From NCBI GenBank assembly GCA_022826755.1, contig JAJDUG010000055.1:1-64000 (forward strand): DNA of 64,000 bases, given 5' to 3'. Position 1 is the stretch's first letter. Each line of letters starts with the position of its first letter. The DNA comes from Acidobacteriota bacterium. Lineage in GTDB: Bacteria > Acidobacteriota > Terriglobia > Versatilivoradales > Versatilivoraceae. The notes under the pieces are model-generated. The model made no database searches. It was given only the letters and a program-made list of their open reading frames with translations, and was not told where the DNA came from. Made by a program: the position numbers and the translations under genes. This document shows positions 26,086-35,299 of this stretch, in pieces.

Positions 26086-27963
26086 TTACTCGGACAGAAC
26101 GGTGGCGGGCTGCTGCAGCGGCACCCGGAAGCCGACCCTGGTGCGGCCGGCGGCAGATTCCATCCGGAATGAGCCCTGCTCGCCGTAGCTGAGGCGCAGC
26201 CGGCGCCGGACATTCTCCAGGCCCTGTCCGCTTTCCGGCGGCCCGGAGGGCTGAAACCCCGGGCCGTCGTCGGAGACGGCGACCTCGAGGACGCCATCCT
26301 CCACAGTGGCTTCCAGCCCGATGCTTCCGCCCTCGGCCATCCTGCTGATCCCGTGCTTGACGGCGTTCTCGACCAGGGGCTGGATCGACAGGGCCGGGAT
26401 TTCCACCTGGAGGGCTTCCCGGCTGACCTCGATCCGGGTGGCCAGCCGCCCGCCCAGCCGCAAGCGCTCCACCTCCAGGTAGGCCCGGACGGTCCGAAGC
26501 TCCTCTTCCAGCGGCACCTGCTGGCGATTCCCCTGCAGCAGGTAGCGAAAGATCTCGGCCAGGTTGACCACGGTGCGCCGGGCCTCGGCGGCTGCTCGCG
26601 GAATGAGCCCGTAGAGGGCGTTGAGGGAGTTGAAGAGGAAGTGGGGATTGATCTGTGCCCGCAGCGCCTGCAGCTCCGCCCGGGTGGCCAGGCCCTGGAG
26701 CTCGGCCCGCCTGCGGCGAGCCACCTGCGCCACCACCTCGGCCGCCAGCCGGTTCAGATCCTCCAGGTCTTGGCTGAGATAGCGCCTGCCGGCCAACCGG
26801 GCGCTCAAGAGCAGCACCTGCCGGTCTCCCTCGGCAAACCGCAGGGGCACCGCCACTTCGGCCCAGCGCCTGGGGCCAAGCTCCGAACTCTGGCCTCGGT
26901 CCAGAATCCGCGGGCGCAGCCCGTCGCCGACAAACCCCGTCGCAAGGACGCTTTCCTCCAGCAGCTCCACCCGGCCGGCCTTGGCGAAGGAGGCCACTTC
27001 CCTGGCCGCCCGCTGCAGGAAGGCCTCTTCGCTCCCGGCGCCGCCAGCCAGGGCTTGGAGGCGCTGCAGCCCGGCCCTCAGGTTGCCTCTGCGGAAAACA
27101 CGCTGCTCCACCCATCGCTGAAGGTGGCCGCGAAGCACGGAAAATCCGAGCAGGGCCAGCCCCACCCCGGTGATGGTCACCGCCAGGGGGAATCCCCCTT
27201 GAGGGAAGGCGGTATCGAGCTCCAGTCGACTCAGCAGCCCGATCAGCCCCACCGCGAAGACCACCGCCAGCAACGCATTCCCCAGAAAGCGAATGAAGAC
27301 GTCCAGGAGCAGAAAGCGGTATTCCTGCAGCAGCACCACCAGCGCCAGCGGAATGCCGGCATGGTGCACCAAGAGCTCGTAGACCCAGGCATCGGGTCCG
27401 TGGGCTTCGCCGAAGTGGGCGAAGGAAACGGCGAACAGGAACAGGGCCATGGCGCCCAGCATGCGCATGCCCGCCCCCTTGCGCTGCTGCTGGTCCCTCC
27501 AGAGGACCAGGGCCGCCAGAACGGCCAGGGCGCCGAATCCGAAGGTGATCAGACGCAGCCCGAATTGATGGGAAGCGACCCCGGTGCCGAAGATGTCAGC
27601 CAGGTGGATGCCGCAGGCCAGCAGCCCTACTCCGTAGCCGATCCAGCAGAGCAGGGACCGCCGTGAGCCCAGTGATACATGCAGCAGCACGCTGGGCAGC
27701 AGGCTCAAGGTGGCGAAGCTTGCGGCCACCAGGACGCGCCGCGCCAGGCTGGGTGAGTCCGCCGCGGCCAGCACTCCCAGGGAGCCGGCGTTCCACAGCA
27801 GGGCCAGCAGGGCCGCCCCGCCCGGCAGCCGGATGTCCCCCAGGAGAGACCGGCGGCGGCTGCGCCAAAGAAAGTAGAGAAAACCGCTGAATGCCGCCAG
27901 GCCAAAGATGTGCCCCAGGGTATTGACCAGCAGCGGCAGGTGAATGGCGGGTGCATTGTCCAT
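26086..27963 (-). CDS. LytS-type sensor histidine kinase
   Basis: A 625-aa membrane kinase. Seven or eight hydrophobic segments (residues 10-290) form the sensor. A GAF-like region follows (about 300-425). The His_kinase domain has the phospho-acceptor in INPHFLFNSLNALYG (near residue 440). A HATPase domain carries VENAVKHGISR (N box), VSDDGPGFQ (G1) and GQGLENVRRRL (G2). It is divergent from the LytTR regulator at 28271. Its ligand is unknown. Confidence 0.93.
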   Translation of the reverse strand: MDNAPAIHLPLLVNTLGHIFGLAAFSGFLYFLWRSRRRSLLGDIRLPGGAALLALLWNAGSLGVLAAADSPSLARRVLVAASFATLSLLPSVLLHVSLGSRRSLLCWIGYGVGLLACGIHLADIFGTGVASHQFGLRLITFGFGALAVLAALVLWRDQQQRKGAGMRMLGAMALFLFAVSFAHFGEAHGPDAWVYELLVHHAGIPLALVVLLQEYRFLLLDVFIRFLGNALLAVVFAVGLIGLLSRLELDTAFPQGGFPLAVTITGVGLALLGFSVLRGHLQRWVEQRVFRRGNLRAGLQRLQALAGGAGSEEAFLQRAAREVASFAKAGRVELLEESVLATGFVGDGLRPRILDRGQSSELGPRRWAEVAVPLRFAEGDRQVLLLSARLAGRRYLSQDLEDLNRLAAEVVAQVARRRRAELQGLATRAELQALRAQINPHFLFNSLNALYGLIPRAAAEARRTVVNLAEIFRYLLQGNRQQVPLEEELRTVRAYLEVERLRLGGRLATRIEVSREALQVEIPALSIQPLVENAVKHGISRMAEGGSIGLEATVEDGVLEVAVSDDGPGFQPSGPPESGQGLENVRRRLRLSYGEQGSFRMESAAGRTRVGFRVPLQQPATVLSE

Positions 27964-28270
27964 GGATCGGGCCTGCTCTCGTCAGTATACGATCTGAACG
28001 GTCGAATTCCATGGGTGCGCCGCCGCTGGTGCATAATAGGAATTCGGGAGAAATGCCGGGACGCTCCCGGATCTCCGGTCGTGCAACGGCTGCCGCGCCA
28101 TCCTGCGGCGCGGGCAGGCGGCAGGCCGCGGGGCTATGGCGGGGCCGCCCCGGCCGGGTCCAACCTGTTCCGCCCGCGGGTCGGAGGGGGCCGCCGGTGC
28201 GGTCGAACCTCCCGCCGGTCGAAACCCCTTCGGCCTTGAATGCGGAATCGACTTATAACAGCAGGCAGTC
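27964..28270. promoter_or_regulatory. Divergent promoter region of the two-component system
   Basis: 307 bp between the kinase and regulator starts. It is very GC-rich with local inverted GGCCGC/GCGGCC strings. It should hold both promoters and possibly the regulator's own sites, but I see no paired LytTR direct repeats that I would defend. Confidence 0.45.
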
Positions 28271-29032
28271 ATGTCCACGAAAACCCTTCGAACGCTGGTG
28301 GTGGAAGACGAACCCGTGTCCCGGCAGGTGCTGCTGGAGGACTTGGCCGAGATGGATGACATCTCGGTCGTCGGCGAGGCCGAAAACGGCCAGCAGGGCC
28401 TCCGGCAAATCGAAACGCTCCGGCCGGACCTGGTCCTGCTGGACATCCAGATGCCCCTGATGGACGGCTTCCAGATGTTGCGGCAGCTCCGCGGGCCCCT
28501 TCCCTCCATCATCTTTGTGACCGCCTACAGCGAGTACGCCCTCAACGCCTTCGAGGTTGGCGCGGTCGACTACCTGCTGAAACCGTTCAGCCCGGATCGG
28601 CTGCAGACGGCCGTTGAACGCGCCCAGGCGTCCCTGGGCAATCGGCAGGAAGCCGTGGAACGGGTCGCTCAGACGCTGGGGGCGGCCACGGCCGGGAAAA
28701 AGCGCGGGATGGTGAAGATCGTGGCCAGGAAGGGTGCGGACTACTATCTGCTGGATCCGGATGAAGTCTTTGCCTTCCAGGCCGAACGTGAGATCGTCTG
28801 GATCCGGACCGGCGACAAGAGCTACATGGCCACTCAGACTCTCCAGGCCATCGACGAGCGCTTCAGCGGCACCCAGTTTCAGCGGGTCCACCGGAGCGTT
28901 CTGGTCAACCTCGACAAGGTCCGCAGGATAAGCCCTCTCAGCAGTCAGCGCTGGCTGCTGACCCTGACCAACGGGCTGGAGTACACCGTGAGCAAGCGGC
29001 AGACTCCCGTGCTCAGGGACATGCTGCGCTAA
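28271..29032 (+). CDS. LytTR-family response regulator
   Basis: A 253-aa regulator. The receiver domain (1-125) has acidic residues in VVEDEP, the phospho-acceptor Asp58 in VLLDIQMP, Thr in FVTAYSEYAL and Lys in DYLLKPFSP. A LytTR DNA-binding domain (about 145-253) contains VFAFQAEREIVWIRTGD, FQRVHRSVLVNLDKVRRI and YTVSKRQTPVLRDML. This is the usual partner of LytS-type kinases, and the kinase gene is divergent next door. Targets are unknown; no LytTR-controlled effector is obvious nearby. Confidence 0.94.
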   Translation: MSTKTLRTLVVEDEPVSRQVLLEDLAEMDDISVVGEAENGQQGLRQIETLRPDLVLLDIQMPLMDGFQMLRQLRGPLPSIIFVTAYSEYALNAFEVGAVDYLLKPFSPDRLQTAVERAQASLGNRQEAVERVAQTLGAATAGKKRGMVKIVARKGADYYLLDPDEVFAFQAEREIVWIRTGDKSYMATQTLQAIDERFSGTQFQRVHRSVLVNLDKVRRISPLSSQRWLLTLTNGLEYTVSKRQTPVLRDMLR

Positions 29033-29172
29033 GCTTCATTTTCGCCGGGTCGACCGGTAATGGAACACCGGGGATGATTGCCGCCGCCCTGGCGGCTTAT
29101 TGGCCCCCGAAACCGCTCCCCCGGGGATGGTCATGGGAAAATGCTGTCCCTTGTCCCAGCCACGGATCCCAT

Positions 29173-29265
29173 CTACACGATGAACTCTCTGGTCAGATAG
29201 ACGGTCGCCGCTTCCCCGAGCAGCACGGCCAGGATGAAAAGGGCGATGGCCCAGCCGCCCTTCAT
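29173..29265 (-). CDS. Small single-span membrane protein (30 aa), tentative
   Basis: A short minus-strand frame beginning MKGGWAIALFILAVLLGEAA and ending VYLTREFIV. It encodes one hydrophobic helix with a Lys at the cytosolic side. It lies 49 bp downstream of the DUF1501 stop on the same strand, so it could be the last gene of that operon. No strong ribosome site precedes it. GC-rich third positions support coding, but length alone allows chance. Confidence 0.4.
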   Translation of the reverse strand: MKGGWAIALFILAVLLGEAATVYLTREFIV

Positions 29266-29314
29266 GTTGCAGGAGAAGGTGGGAGAGGCGCTTGCAGGAC
29301 CAGCCCCGGCCGGG

Positions 29315-30772
29315 TCAGGCCAGGACTTCCTTGATGGGCCTGCCACCCAGGTCGGTGAGCCGCTTGAGGCGTCCCGCGTGGTAGTAGGTCAGTCGCATGT
29401 CGTCCAGACCCATCAGGCGAAGGATGGTGGCGTGCAGGTCGTGCAGGTGGTAGACGTTCTCGGCGGCCTTGATGCCCAACTCGTCGGTGTTGCCGACCAC
29501 CGTGCCGCCCTTGATCCCTCCGCCGGCGAACCACATCACCATGGCTTCCTTGTTGTGGTCGCGGCCGGGGTTGGAACGGAAGAAGGACATGGAATTGTCG
29601 GCGGTGCGTCCGAACTCGCCGCCCCAAACCAGCAGGGTCTGGTCCAGCAGGCCCCGCTGCTTCAGATCCTTCAGGAGGGCGGCCACCGGCCGGTCGGTTT
29701 CATAGCCGCGCAGTCGATGCTCGGCGGCGATATTCTCGTGGGAGTCCCAGCCGCTGCAGTAGACCTGCACGTAGCGCACCCCGCGCTCCACCAGGCGACG
29801 GGCCATCAGGCACTTGCGGGCCATGGGCTCGGTGATCCTGTCGTTGAGCCCGTAGAGCTCCTTGGTCTTCTCCGACTCGCTGTCGATGTCCAGGGCCCCC
29901 GGAACGGCGAACTGCATGCGGAAGGCCAGCTCGTAGTTCTTCATGCGGGTCAGCAGGCCGCTGTTGGAGGGGTCCGACTCCAGGTAGGGCTCGTTCAGCT
30001 CGTTCAGAAGCTTGACGCTGGCTTCCTGCTCCTCCCGCCCCATCCCCGCGGGCGGCTGCAGGTCCACGATGGGGACACCGTCGGGGTTGAGCATGGTGCC
30101 GTGACAGGCGGCCGGCAGATAGGCGTTGGAGTAGTTGACCGCGCCTCCCGATATACCTCGCCGCCGGTCCGGCAACACCACAAAGGAAGGCAGGTTCTGG
30201 TTCTCGCTGCCCAGGCCGTAGATCAGCCAGGAGCCCACCGAGGGACTCCCCGGAATAGAGACCCCGGTGTTCATCAGGAAGCACCCGGCCGGATGGTTGT
30301 GGGAATCGGTGTGCAGCGACCGGACCACCGCGATGTCGTCCACGCAGGTCGACAGGTGGGGAAAGATGTCCGAAACCTCCATTCCGCACTGCCCGTGCCT
30401 GGCGAACTTGAAGGGGCTGCCCACGTAGATCCGCTTTTCCATGCTCCCGTAAATCCGGGTGACCGGCGTCCCGTGGTGCTTGTCCAGAGCCGGCTTGGGA
30501 TCGAAGGTGTCCATCTGGCTGGGCGCGCCTTCCATGAAGAGGAAGATGCAGGACTTGGCCTTGCCCTGGAAATGGGGGGCCTTGGGCAGCAGGGGATCTT
30601 CGAGCCGGGGGAGAGCGCCGCGAAGCGTGTCCTGGAAGAGCAGCGAGGACAGGGCCAGGCTTCCGACGCCGCGGCCGAACCGGAACAGGAAGTCCCGGCG
30701 CCCCAACCCGCCCAGGCGAGGATCGGGACCGGGCTCGACCTGTCCGCAAAAGCTGAATTCCGGTTTTGGCAT
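29315..30772 (-). CDS. DUF1501 family protein with Tat-type signal
   Basis: A 485-aa exported protein. The N terminus has GLGRRDFLFRFGRGVGSLAL, a twin-arginine-like signal. The body carries the DUF1501 (sulfatase/phosphatase-fold) patterns SCIFLFMEGAPSQMDTFDPK, SCFLMNTGV-like and VWGGEFGRTADN. The family is often paired with DUF1549/DUF1553 cytochromes, exactly as here, with a 34-bp gap to the upstream gene. AAGGAG precedes the ATG. Biochemical function is unproven; polysaccharide or sulfate-ester degradation has been suggested from context. Confidence 0.92.
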   Translation of the reverse strand: MPKPEFSFCGQVEPGPDPRLGGLGRRDFLFRFGRGVGSLALSSLLFQDTLRGALPRLEDPLLPKAPHFQGKAKSCIFLFMEGAPSQMDTFDPKPALDKHHGTPVTRIYGSMEKRIYVGSPFKFARHGQCGMEVSDIFPHLSTCVDDIAVVRSLHTDSHNHPAGCFLMNTGVSIPGSPSVGSWLIYGLGSENQNLPSFVVLPDRRRGISGGAVNYSNAYLPAACHGTMLNPDGVPIVDLQPPAGMGREEQEASVKLLNELNEPYLESDPSNSGLLTRMKNYELAFRMQFAVPGALDIDSESEKTKELYGLNDRITEPMARKCLMARRLVERGVRYVQVYCSGWDSHENIAAEHRLRGYETDRPVAALLKDLKQRGLLDQTLLVWGGEFGRTADNSMSFFRSNPGRDHNKEAMVMWFAGGGIKGGTVVGNTDELGIKAAENVYHLHDLHATILRLMGLDDMRLTYYHAGRLKRLTDLGGRPIKEVLA

Positions 30773-30806
30773 CGGGGACTCCTTTTCGATTCCGTTGCCC
30801 TTCAGG

Positions 30807-33353
30807 CTATTCCAGGAACACGAATTCGTTCATGTTGAACAGCACCAGGCAGAGGCCGGCCAGCGAAAACTTTCGGGGGCCTGCGTGCGCCGGCGGTTTC
30901 CCTTCCGCACTGGCGTTGTCCGCAAAGGAAATCGCCTTCAGGGTCAACTCGCGGCTCTCGCCGGGCAGGTCCCGGCTTCCGCCCAGGAAGGACAGGCACT
31001 TTTGCCTTTCAGCGGGGGAGGGCGGCCGCTGCAGGGCCAGTTGGAAGGCCCGTTCGATCTGCCGCTCGGGATCCTTCCCCACTTCTCCGACGATGCGGCG
31101 GGCCATGGCCTGGCTCTGCTCGTGGGAGAAGTCGCTGTTGAAGAGGGCGAACACCTGCGGAGTCACCGTGGTCACGCCCCGAACGGGGCAGGTTTCCTGG
31201 ATGTTGGGCCCGTCGAAGGCGCTGATCATGGGAGACTGCAGCGAGCGGCACTGCAGCATGTAGACGGTCCGCCGGCTGCGGTCCTCGACCGGCGAGGCCT
31301 CCCACCAGGTGCCGGCCCGGTCCATCACCTCCTGGTCGATCCTGGGAAAGAAGGGCGGGCCTCCCCGAAGGGCATTCAGCTCGCCGCTGACCGCCAGCAG
31401 GCTGTCGCGAATGACCTCGGCCTCCAGGCGAATGGGACTGCGCTTCCACAGATAGCGATTGGCGCTGTCGATCTCCTCGTAGGTCTCCCACCGGGGATGA
31501 CGCAGGGACTGCTGATAGGTGTTCGACTGCAGAATCAGGCGGTGGATCGCCTTGACGCTCCACCCGCTCCGGATGAATTTCCAGGCCAGCCAGTCGATGA
31601 GCTCGGGATGGCGGGTCCCGCCTCCGTTCTTCCCCAGGTCGCTGGGTTGGGGCACCAGCCCCGTGCCGAAGTGGTATTGCCAGATGCGATTCACCATCAC
31701 CCTGGCGGTAAGGGGGTTGTCGGGACTGGCGATCCATTCGGCCAGCACCTTGCGCCGGCTGGACAATCCCTCCAGGTTCACCGGATCGGAGTGTCCGGTC
31801 ACCGCGCTGAGAAAGCCCGGCTGCACTTCCTCGCCCCTCAAGAGGTAGTTGCCGCCCTTCAGCACGTAAGTGCCCACCGAGTCCCGCAGGGGGGAGTCGG
31901 AAGCCGTGAAGGCCATGGGCTTGAAATAGCCCGGGTTGTTGGGGTTGGCGAAGCGGGTGGTCTGCTTGCGCAGCAACTGGTAGAGGTCCTGCTCCTCCTT
32001 GCTGAAGAGCACTCCCCGCTTCATGGCCCATCTCAGATCGGTGTCGGTGATGTCCAGGGCCCAGTCCTTGAGATCCTGGGCCATGACCGGCGAGCGGTGG
32101 GCCTTCATGCGGGCCTTGAATTCCGCCTTCTTTCGCTCCCCCAGGGCTTTTCGGGACTCCAGCACGCCGTCCCAGGCGGCGGCCTTCTCTTTCCAGACCT
32201 CGGGCTGCCGGCCGGCCAGCTCGAACTCGGTAAAGGGAACGGAGGTGGCCTTGAGCAGCAGCGGGGCGAAGAAGGCCTCCAGCCGGTAATAGTCGCGGGT
32301 GGGAATGGGGTCGTACTTGTGGTCGTGGCAGCGGGCGCAACCCAGGGTCATGCCCAGGAAGACCGAACCGGTGGTCCCGACCACGTCGTTGAGGACATCC
32401 CGGCGCCGCTCGGGACCCCTGTCCCGCTGCACCGGAATCCACTGGTAGAGGAACCCGGTCCCCAGCTTGGCCTCGTCCCCGAAGTGGCGGTAGGCGTCGC
32501 CGGCGATCTGTTCCTTGATGAACCGATCGTAGGGTCGATCCTGGTTGAACGCCCGGATCACGTAGTCCCGGTATCGCCACAGATGGGAGCGGGCATCGTC
32601 GGTCGACTCTCCCCCGGTGTCGGCGTAGCGCACCAGGTCCAGCCAGTGCCGGCCCCATCGGACGCCGTAATCGTGACGGGAAAGCAGGCTCTCGATCTCC
32701 CGCGCATAGGCCTCGGAGGACGGTTCCCCCAGAAAGCGTTCGGCTTCCTCCGGAGTGGGCGGCAGTCCGACCAGGCCGAAATAGAGGCGCCGCAGGCGAG
32801 CCCGCTCGGAGGCGGGCGGCGCCGGGACCATTCCCTTTTCCTCCAGCCTGGCCAGGATGAAGGCATCCACCCCGTTCCTGACCCAGGATGGGTTGCGCAC
32901 CTCCGGCATCGAAGGCTCGGCCAGGGGAGTCCAGGGCCAGGCAAGCGACCGCTCCTCGCCTCCTCCGCCGGCTGCCGCCGGCAGCTCGTCGATCCATTGG
33001 GAGATGGCCGCGATGTCGGCTTCCGGAAGCGGACTGCCGGTGAGCGGCATTCGGGGCTGCTTTTCCCCCTTGAGGTACTGTACCAGGGGACTGGAGCTGC
33101 TCTTCCCAGCCAGCACGGCGGGACCCGAAAGAGCCCCTCCCTCGAGGAGGTCGGCCAGGCTCTCCAGAGCCAGTCCACTCTGGCGGGTTTCGCCGTCGTG
33201 ACAGGCCAGGCAGTTCCGGCTCAGGATGGGCCGGATCTCGCGCTGGAAGCGTTCCTCCGACTCGGACGGGACGGCAGCCGACTCGCCGGCCGCGGGAAGC
33301 GCCAGGAACGGCAGAAGGCAGGAGGCAAGCAGATTTCGAAACAGGGATCTCAT
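30807..33353 (-). CDS. PSCyt1 / DUF1549 / DUF1553 c-type cytochrome protein
   Basis: An 848-aa exported protein. A signal peptide (LLASCLLPFLALPAAGES) precedes a PSCyt1 domain with haem site CLACH (Cys48-His52). The DUF1549 (PSCyt2) domain covers roughly 140-370, with RLYFGLVGLPPTPEEAERFL and RWGRHWLDLVRYADT. A second CARCHDHK haem site follows. DUF1553 (PSD1) fills the C-terminal half, with NRIWQYHFGTGLV and FDGPNIQETCPVRG. It is first in a two-gene operon with DUF1501. The role is probably periplasmic redox chemistry in polymer breakdown. Confidence 0.94.
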   Translation of the reverse strand: MRSLFRNLLASCLLPFLALPAAGESAAVPSESEERFQREIRPILSRNCLACHDGETRQSGLALESLADLLEGGALSGPAVLAGKSSSSPLVQYLKGEKQPRMPLTGSPLPEADIAAISQWIDELPAAAGGGGEERSLAWPWTPLAEPSMPEVRNPSWVRNGVDAFILARLEEKGMVPAPPASERARLRRLYFGLVGLPPTPEEAERFLGEPSSEAYAREIESLLSRHDYGVRWGRHWLDLVRYADTGGESTDDARSHLWRYRDYVIRAFNQDRPYDRFIKEQIAGDAYRHFGDEAKLGTGFLYQWIPVQRDRGPERRRDVLNDVVGTTGSVFLGMTLGCARCHDHKYDPIPTRDYYRLEAFFAPLLLKATSVPFTEFELAGRQPEVWKEKAAAWDGVLESRKALGERKKAEFKARMKAHRSPVMAQDLKDWALDITDTDLRWAMKRGVLFSKEEQDLYQLLRKQTTRFANPNNPGYFKPMAFTASDSPLRDSVGTYVLKGGNYLLRGEEVQPGFLSAVTGHSDPVNLEGLSSRRKVLAEWIASPDNPLTARVMVNRIWQYHFGTGLVPQPSDLGKNGGGTRHPELIDWLAWKFIRSGWSVKAIHRLILQSNTYQQSLRHPRWETYEEIDSANRYLWKRSPIRLEAEVIRDSLLAVSGELNALRGGPPFFPRIDQEVMDRAGTWWEASPVEDRSRRTVYMLQCRSLQSPMISAFDGPNIQETCPVRGVTTVTPQVFALFNSDFSHEQSQAMARRIVGEVGKDPERQIERAFQLALQRPPSPAERQKCLSFLGGSRDLPGESRELTLKAISFADNASAEGKPPAHAGPRKFSLAGLCLVLFNMNEFVFLE

Positions 33354-33683
33354 GTGGCGGTAGGAATTCGGGGAAAATTGAACGTTGTCGGAAGGGATAC
33401 GTTACCTCCAAGGGCTTGAAAAGTCAACCGCAACGCCGGTAGTGCCTCAGTTTGACAAGAAATGGTGGGGCGGGGGATTGATGACACCCAGCGCACTGCT
33501 CAATAGCCGCTATCTTCGCGAACTGGTATCCCTGCCGCCAAAGAACAGTGTATTTCCTCTCATACCCTGCGCGGCCTGGTGTTATGCCGTTGGTCTACGT
33601 GACAGGTCCGGATGAGCGGGAGGGCGGTAGGGAGCAAGCTCATGCCCGGGCCGAGACGGCTCCATGAAGGTTATTGAATCGCT
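33354..33683. other. Gene-free region upstream of the DUF1549/DUF1501 operon
   Basis: 330 bp between the symporter stop and the cytochrome gene start. It presumably holds the operon promoter. A 76-codon plus-strand frame here shows no recognisable family and is not annotated. Nothing else was identified. Confidence 0.4.
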
Positions 33684-35243
33684 TCAGTCGAGGCCGGTCC
33701 GCCCTTTCCAGATGGTCAGCCCTGCCAGGTGCTCCTGCTTGCGGCTGCCCGTCAGCAGGCTGGCGAAGTAGGCGATCCCGAACAGCAGCAGGTTGGCGAA
33801 GGTGCTGACCCAGAAATTGCCGGGCATGGCCGCGGCCAGCCCCGGGAACATTCCCTTGCCCAGGGGCGTATCCATGAAGAGCCAGCCGGCCACCGACAGC
33901 ACGGTGACGGCGGTGGCCGTCATGGCCGCCCGGCTGTTGACCCGGAGAGTCACGAAACCCACCAGGAACAGGCTGAGCAATCCCCCGCCCATGACCGACA
34001 GCAGCATGCGCTGCAGGTCGTCCAGGGTCTCGGAAACCCGGTAGAAGTGGATGCCGCAGGCGGTGGTGATCATCGCCAGGCTGAACAGCAGGCTCACCAG
34101 CTTCCCCACCCTGCCGTAGTGGATCGGATCCCTGTCCTTGACCCAGAGCCTCCTGTAGAAGTCGTTGGTGACGGTGGCGGCGGTGGCGTTGATGCTGGAA
34201 TCCAGGGTGGACATGGCCGAGGCCAGCAGTCCCGAAAGCACGAAGCCGCCCACGCCCGCCGGGACCTGGGTCAGGATGAAGCGGGGGAAGACGGCATCGG
34301 GAGGCAAGCCCTCCAGCCCCGTCCCGGGCACCAGCTTGACGTAGACGTAGAGGCAGGTGCCCAGAAACAGGTAGTAGCTCCAGGTCGGCACCGACAGCCA
34401 GCAACCGATCCAGGCCCCCCGGGCGGCCGCCTTGTCGCTGGCCGCGGCGGCATAACGCTGCACGTTGGTCTGATCGGTGCCCATCAGGTGCATCAGGATC
34501 ATGAACTCGGCAAACAGGTAGGCCCAGAGGGTCTTCCCCTGAAGGCTCAGGGTGGGATCGCCCAGGTCGAACTTGTTGTCGGCGGCAGCCACCCGAATCA
34601 ACTCGGAGAAACCTCCGGGAACCTGGGACAGGATGATGGGCAGGCAAACCAGGCCGCCGCCGATCAGGGCGATGCCCTGGAAGACGTCGGTCCAGATCAC
34701 GGCCCTGAGGCCGCCCACCACGGTGTAGATCGATACCAGCACTCCCCCCACCACGATGATGGCCGGCACCGAGCCTTCCCCCGATCCCAGGATCGACTGG
34801 ATGGCCAGAGAGACCGCATAGAGCACCATTCCCGTACGGATGAAATGAAACAGGACAAAGGCGCCGGCGGCATACATCCTGGCCCAGAGCCCGAACCGCC
34901 GTTCCAGGTACTCGTAGGCCGAGTTGACCCGGGTCGAGCGATACATCGGAATGAACAGGTGGACCGCGATCGCGATGGCGGGAATGTAGCCGAAGTGGGA
35001 CACGAAGTTCCGCCAGTTGCCGTCCCCGTAGGCAAAGGCCGGCAGCGCCAGAAAGGTGACGGAGCTGACGATGGTGGCCATCAGGGAGAATCCGATGACC
35101 CATCCCGGCATGGACCGGCCCGCCAGGAAATAGCCTTCGTCGGTCTGGCTGGATCGCGCCGAGCGCACGCCGATCAGGACGAGCACCGCGAAGCTGGCGG
35201 CCACCACCAGTTGATCCAGCAACCTGATTTCAATACCGGCCAT
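33684..35243 (-). CDS. Sodium:solute symporter (SSS family)
   Basis: A 519-aa permease with about 13 membrane helices, likely Na+-coupled. Family features: YFLAGRSMPGWVIGFSLMAT in helix 1, NSAYEYLERRFG, SIYTVVGGLRAVIWTDVFQG, and LLASAMSTLDSSINATAATV. The last contains the Na2-site Ser/Thr cluster. Length is normal. The substrate is unknown; SGLT/SLC5-type members carry sugars, inositol, sialic acid or carboxylates. Confidence 0.92.
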   Translation of the reverse strand: MAGIEIRLLDQLVVAASFAVLVLIGVRSARSSQTDEGYFLAGRSMPGWVIGFSLMATIVSSVTFLALPAFAYGDGNWRNFVSHFGYIPAIAIAVHLFIPMYRSTRVNSAYEYLERRFGLWARMYAAGAFVLFHFIRTGMVLYAVSLAIQSILGSGEGSVPAIIVVGGVLVSIYTVVGGLRAVIWTDVFQGIALIGGGLVCLPIILSQVPGGFSELIRVAAADNKFDLGDPTLSLQGKTLWAYLFAEFMILMHLMGTDQTNVQRYAAAASDKAAARGAWIGCWLSVPTWSYYLFLGTCLYVYVKLVPGTGLEGLPPDAVFPRFILTQVPAGVGGFVLSGLLASAMSTLDSSINATAATVTNDFYRRLWVKDRDPIHYGRVGKLVSLLFSLAMITTACGIHFYRVSETLDDLQRMLLSVMGGGLLSLFLVGFVTLRVNSRAAMTATAVTVLSVAGWLFMDTPLGKGMFPGLAAAMPGNFWVSTFANLLLFGIAYFASLLTGSRKQEHLAGLTIWKGRTGLD

Positions 35244-35299
35244 ATTCGTTCATCCGTTGCCGGCGTTGGAGCGCAACAACTCACCGTCCTACCGGCGGG

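Noticed and set aside
30459-33419. 986-codon plus-strand frame opposite DUF1501 and DUF1549
   Set aside because: The minus-strand proteins carry haem sites and family motifs; the plus frame is a shadow.
33385-33615. 76-codon plus-strand frame upstream of the DUF1549 gene
   Set aside because: No ribosome site, no recognisable family and ordinary composition.
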